Shown: positions 61,450 to 64,000 of the stretch, one piece after another
Layout of the letters: every line of letters starts with the position of its first letter
How positions within the stretch are numbered: the first letter of the stretch is position 1
Assembly: GCF_030381805.1 (NCBI RefSeq)
Contig: NZ_JAUDRH010000015.1
Coordinates: 124,001 to 188,000, forward strand
DNA from: Chlorogloeopsis sp. ULAP01
Lineage (GTDB): Bacteria > Cyanobacteriota > Cyanobacteriia > Cyanobacteriales > Nostocaceae
Direction of reading: 5' to 3'
Length of the DNA stretch: 64,000 nt
Made by a program: the position numbers and the translations under genes
The notes under the pieces: generated by a model
Told to the model about the DNA's origin: nothing
The model's input: only the letters and a program-made list of their open reading frames with translations
Databases searched by the model: none

Positions 61450-62790
61450 ATGTCTAAATACGACTCCCATTTGAAATGTTCGTTTTGTGGCAAGTCTCAG
61501 GAGCAGGTGCGTAAACTCATCGCTGGCCCGGGAGTCTACATCTGTGATGAGTGCGTTGACTTGTGCAATGAAATCCTCGATGAGGAATTACTCGATACCA
61601 ATAGTGCAGCGTCACAACCAGCACCTCGGTCAGAGCCTCCTCAAAAACGCCGCACCCGCTCTGCCAGTCTCTCGTTAAATCAAATCCCCAAACCGCGAGA
61701 GATTAAAAAATATTTGGACGAACACGTAATTGGTCAAGACGAAGCCAAAAAAGTTTTGTCAGTAGCTGTTTACAATCACTACAAACGGTTGTCACTGGTT
61801 CAGTCCAAAAATAATGGCAAGGGAGCGACAGATGATGCCGTTGAACTGCAAAAGTCTAATATTCTGCTGATAGGGCCTACAGGCTGCGGCAAAACCCTTT
61901 TGGCACAAACTTTGGCAAAAGTCCTTGATGTACCCTTTGCAGTCGCCGATGCTACCACTCTAACCGAAGCAGGTTATGTGGGTGAAGATGTAGAAAATAT
62001 CTTGCTGCGACTTTTGCAAGTAGCAGACTTAGATGTCGAAGAGGCACAGAGGGGAATTATCTATATTGACGAAATTGATAAAATTGCCCGTAAGAGCGAA
62101 AATCCCTCCATCACGCGAGATGTATCTGGTGAAGGTGTTCAGCAGGCATTGCTGAAAATGTTAGAGGGAACAATTGCTAACGTGCCACCCCAAGGCGGGC
62201 GTAAGCACCCCTATCAAGACTGTATTCAAATTGATACCAGTAATATCTTGTTCATTTGCGGTGGTGCTTTTGTCGGCTTAGAAAAAGTAGTAGAGCAGAG
62301 AACAGGTAAAAAGTCAATCGGTTTTGTGCAACCAGGAGAAGGGCAGACAAAAGAAAAACGGGCAGCAGACACTCTCCGCTATCTTGAACCAGACGATTTA
62401 GTTAAGTTTGGCATGATTCCAGAATTCATTGGTAGAGTACCAATGGTAGCGGTGGTAGATCCGTTAGATGAAGAAGCGCTGATGGCGATATTAACCCAAC
62501 CTCGTAGTGCTTTAGTGAAGCAGTATCAAAAACTGTTGAAGATGGATAATGTCCAGTTAGAGTTTAAACAAGAAGCTTTGCGAGCGATCGCTCAAGAAGC
62601 CTATCGCCGTAAAACTGGAGCAAGAGCGCTGCGTGGTATTGTTGAAGAACTGATGCTGGATGTGATGTACGAGTTGCCGTCTCGTAAAGATGTGACTCGT
62701 TGTACAGTAACGAAGGAGATGGTGGAAAAACGTTCCACTGCCGAACTAATTATGCATCCGTCCACGATGCCTAAGCCAGAATCAGCTTAA
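61450..62790 (+). CDS. clpX: ATP-dependent Clp protease ATPase subunit ClpX
   Basis: Unfoldase partner of ClpP. 446 residues. The N-terminal zinc-binding domain has CSFCGKSQEQV and CDECVDLC. Walker A is GPTGCGKTLLAQT (about 142), Walker B is GIIYIDEIDKIARK, and sensor and arginine-finger segments FIPEFIGR-like (MIPEFIGRVPMVAVVDPL) follow. A substrate-pore loop GYVGEDVENIL and the ClpP-contacting IGF-type loop (IGFVQPGEG) are present. Ten to twenty basic/proline residues link the zinc and AAA domains. Confidence 0.97.
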   Translation: MSKYDSHLKCSFCGKSQEQVRKLIAGPGVYICDECVDLCNEILDEELLDTNSAASQPAPRSEPPQKRRTRSASLSLNQIPKPREIKKYLDEHVIGQDEAKKVLSVAVYNHYKRLSLVQSKNNGKGATDDAVELQKSNILLIGPTGCGKTLLAQTLAKVLDVPFAVADATTLTEAGYVGEDVENILLRLLQVADLDVEEAQRGIIYIDEIDKIARKSENPSITRDVSGEGVQQALLKMLEGTIANVPPQGGRKHPYQDCIQIDTSNILFICGGAFVGLEKVVEQRTGKKSIGFVQPGEGQTKEKRAADTLRYLEPDDLVKFGMIPEFIGRVPMVAVVDPLDEEALMAILTQPRSALVKQYQKLLKMDNVQLEFKQEALRAIAQEAYRRKTGARALRGIVEELMLDVMYELPSRKDVTRCTVTKEMVEKRSTAELIMHPSTMPKPESA

Positions 62791-62796
62791 AGTATC

Positions 62797-62856
62797 AATT
62801 GCTAATTGCTAGTAGCTAGTTGCCTATTAGCTATTAACTATTAGCCGTTAGCAAAA
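62797..62856. repeat. TTAGCTA-type degenerate repeat between clpX and hydrolase
   Basis: AATTGCTAATTGCTAGTAGC, TAGTTGCCTATTAGCTATTA, ACTATTAGCCGTTAG: tandem degenerate units of about 7-10 bp. Confidence 0.55.
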
Positions 62857-62893
62857 AATTAAGAACTCAAAACTTAGAACTCGAAACTCTCAG

Positions 62894-63814
62894 ATGCCAT
62901 ACATTAATGTTCGTGGCGTTGAGCACTACTATGAATGGATACGAAAATCATCTGCCTTAGAAAAGCCAGTGATGGTTTTCATTCACGGTTGGGCTGGTTC
63001 GGCTCGTTACTGGCGAAGTACTGCCGCAGCTCTATCAGAACAATTTGATTGTTTGCTTTACGATCTGCGGGGATTTGGACGTTCTCGTGGTAAACCTACT
63101 GCTGTAGCTCAAGCTAGTGAAGCAGTCATTGAATCGCATTCACCGCAGCAAGAATCAGAAGCAGCAAGAGAACTAACCTACGAATTAGAAGAATATGCGC
63201 ACGATTTGGCAACGTTGTTAGGTGAGTTAAAAATTCAACGTACCTATATCCAGGCTCATTCGATGGGTGCTTCTGTTGGAACTTTGTTTCTTAACCGTTA
63301 CAGCGATCGCGTGGAAAAAGCAATTTTAACGTGTAGCGGGATTTTTGAGTATGATGAAAAAGCGTTTGCAGCCTTTTACAAATTTGGCGGCTACGTGGTT
63401 AAGTTTCGTCCTAAATGGTTAGAAAAAATACCATTTGTAGACAGAATGTTTATGGCGCGATTTTTGTATAGCTCCATACCTGCTCAGGAACGTCGCGCTT
63501 TCTTGCAAGATTTTCTAATAGCAGATTATGATGCTGCATTAGGTACAATTTTTACTTCTGTTAGCAAAGCTGCTGCGGAGTTGATGCCCCAGGAATTTGC
63601 TCAAATAACGCCACCAACATTGATAGTATCAGGGGAGTACGATAAAATTATCCCCGCCGAGATGGGACGTCAAGCAGCTGCATTAAACGACAAAATAGAG
63701 TTTGTGGTGATTCCCAAGACAGCTCATTTTCCAATGTTAGAAGATGCCCCCACTTATTTGCGGACAGTAGGAGATTTTTTACAAATTCACACACCACAAG
63801 TGCAAGTCGGTTAA
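62894..63814 (+). CDS. Alpha/beta-hydrolase fold protein
   Basis: 306 residues. The oxyanion strand is MVFIHGWAGSARYW, the nucleophile elbow is AHSMGASVGTLF (Ser about 121) and the C-terminal catalytic pieces are VSGEYDKIIP (Asp) and PKTAHFPMLEDAP (His). A segment of about 30 residues (TAVAQASEAVIESHSPQQES) between GRSRGKP and YELEEYAHDL looks like an insertion compared with ordinary family members. No signal peptide. Substrate unknown; esterase, lipase or haloperoxidase-like reactions are all possible. Confidence 0.88.
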   Translation: MPYINVRGVEHYYEWIRKSSALEKPVMVFIHGWAGSARYWRSTAAALSEQFDCLLYDLRGFGRSRGKPTAVAQASEAVIESHSPQQESEAARELTYELEEYAHDLATLLGELKIQRTYIQAHSMGASVGTLFLNRYSDRVEKAILTCSGIFEYDEKAFAAFYKFGGYVVKFRPKWLEKIPFVDRMFMARFLYSSIPAQERRAFLQDFLIADYDAALGTIFTSVSKAAAELMPQEFAQITPPTLIVSGEYDKIIPAEMGRQAAALNDKIEFVVIPKTAHFPMLEDAPTYLRTVGDFLQIHTPQVQVG

Positions 63815-63852
63815 AAGCGTGAGATCTCAGCTTTTCCCGACTTTCTACAGAA

Positions 63853-64000
63853 TTATGCTGGCTCGGCAAGATGAACGCTGGTACGATAAACCATGTCAAT
63901 AAAACCACGCTCATCACAACAGCACTCATACAATTCTTGCAAACCAGAAATAAGTTGTTCGTAAGCTAAACCTTGACGCGGAACGTAAGAAGCACTGATC
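63853..64000 (-). CDS. C-terminal part of an unrecognised protein (5' end beyond window)
   Basis: On the - strand the frame open from the window edge reads ISASYVPRQGLAYEQLISGL, QELYECCCDERGFIDMVYRT, SVHLAEPA and stops at 63853. HIP1-free, codon use unremarkable. The three adjacent cysteines stand out. I do not recognise the family. It is convergent with the hydrolase gene, 38 bp away. Confidence 0.55.
   Translation of the reverse strand, partial: ISASYVPRQGLAYEQLISGLQELYECCCDERGFIDMVYRTSVHLAEPA

Noticed and set aside
54108..62790. Possible novel gene association in the asd-dapA-rnj / tig-clpP-clpX block
   Set aside because: This is a conserved cyanobacterial gene order of housekeeping functions.
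63648..63929. 93-codon - strand frame at the right end
   Set aside because: Its N-terminal part overlaps a different open frame that runs in from the window edge, and the rest overlaps the well-supported hydrolase on the opposite strand.
1..64000. tRNA, rRNA, CRISPR array, restriction-modification or other phage-defence locus
   Set aside because: I looked for cloverleaf arms with TTCGA loops, regularly spaced repeats and defence-family motifs and found none; a computed search could still reveal weak cases.

Overview
The window is chromosomal DNA from a cyanobacterium, most likely a filamentous heterocyst-type species (Nostocales, in the broad sense). The HIP1 octamer GCGATCGC is abundant inside and between genes. 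Gene families are typically cyanobacterial: AMIN-domain TonB receptor, KGK-domain protein, Mo-dependent nitrogenase C-terminal family, orthocaspase relatives, multi-GAF kinase and FutABC. Intergenic DNA carries the short palindromes and TTAGCTA-like degenerate repeats common in that group. No rRNA, tRNA, CRISPR array, prophage or intact transposase was found. The species assignment is inference.

Layout. 1-9.8 kb: an Eis-like acetyltransferase cut by the window edge, DNA ligase LigA, a von Willebrand A protein, glutaminase, a thioredoxin/NHL-repeat protein, a KGK protein, a DUF952 gene broken by a stop codon, and a CNNM/CBS membrane protein. 10.4-23.3 kb is an iron-acquisition island. FutABC (ferric iron ABC transporter, + strand) converges with a - strand set: AraC-type regulator, siderophore-binding lipoprotein, DUF1636 protein, MFS transporter, AMIN-TonB receptor and a second siderophore-binding lipoprotein. 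Three sites in the island share the octamer TTGAGAAT in Fur-box-like contexts. The island also holds gene wreckage: a doubly deleted FutA paralogue, an Rpn-type nuclease fragment and a DUF559 fragment.

23.5-34.6 kb is mostly metabolic: Na+/glutamate symporter, AtzG/AtzE-type amidohydrolase pair, IlvD, a pentapeptide-repeat protein, MtnP, a caspase-fold protein lacking its catalytic dyad, and ATP sulfurylase. 34.6-38.4 kb holds a composite repeat and two tandem PEP-CTERM surface proteins built from repeated units. 38.4-43.4 kb has MnmA, a SPOR protein, NAD(P)H-hydrate repair enzyme Nnr carrying an apparent in-frame repeat insertion, and an FKBP-type isomerase. 43.9-53.9 kb has a five-GAF histidine kinase with bilin-type cysteines, a sulfite-oxidase-fold enzyme, ribosomal protein L32, a second dyad-less caspase homologue, a nitrogenase C-terminal family protein, an anion/Na+ permease and a small TPR protein.

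54-63.8 kb is a housekeeping block: asd-dapA-rnj on the - strand, divergent from tig-clpP-clpX and an alpha/beta hydrolase on the + strand.

Most notable observations: (1) one repeat family occurs in intergenic DNA, at the end of a truncated nuclease ORF, and apparently as an in-frame insert in the essential-type enzyme Nnr; (2) two caspase-fold proteins have different dyad substitutions (Tyr/Ser and Tyr/Asn); (3) the siderophore island has two binding proteins, a receptor and an exporter-like MFS but no permease or ATPase of its own; (4) tandem PEP-CTERM proteins differ by one repeat unit but share a nearly identical 3' end. Nothing here proves a wholly new system; these are the leads I can support.
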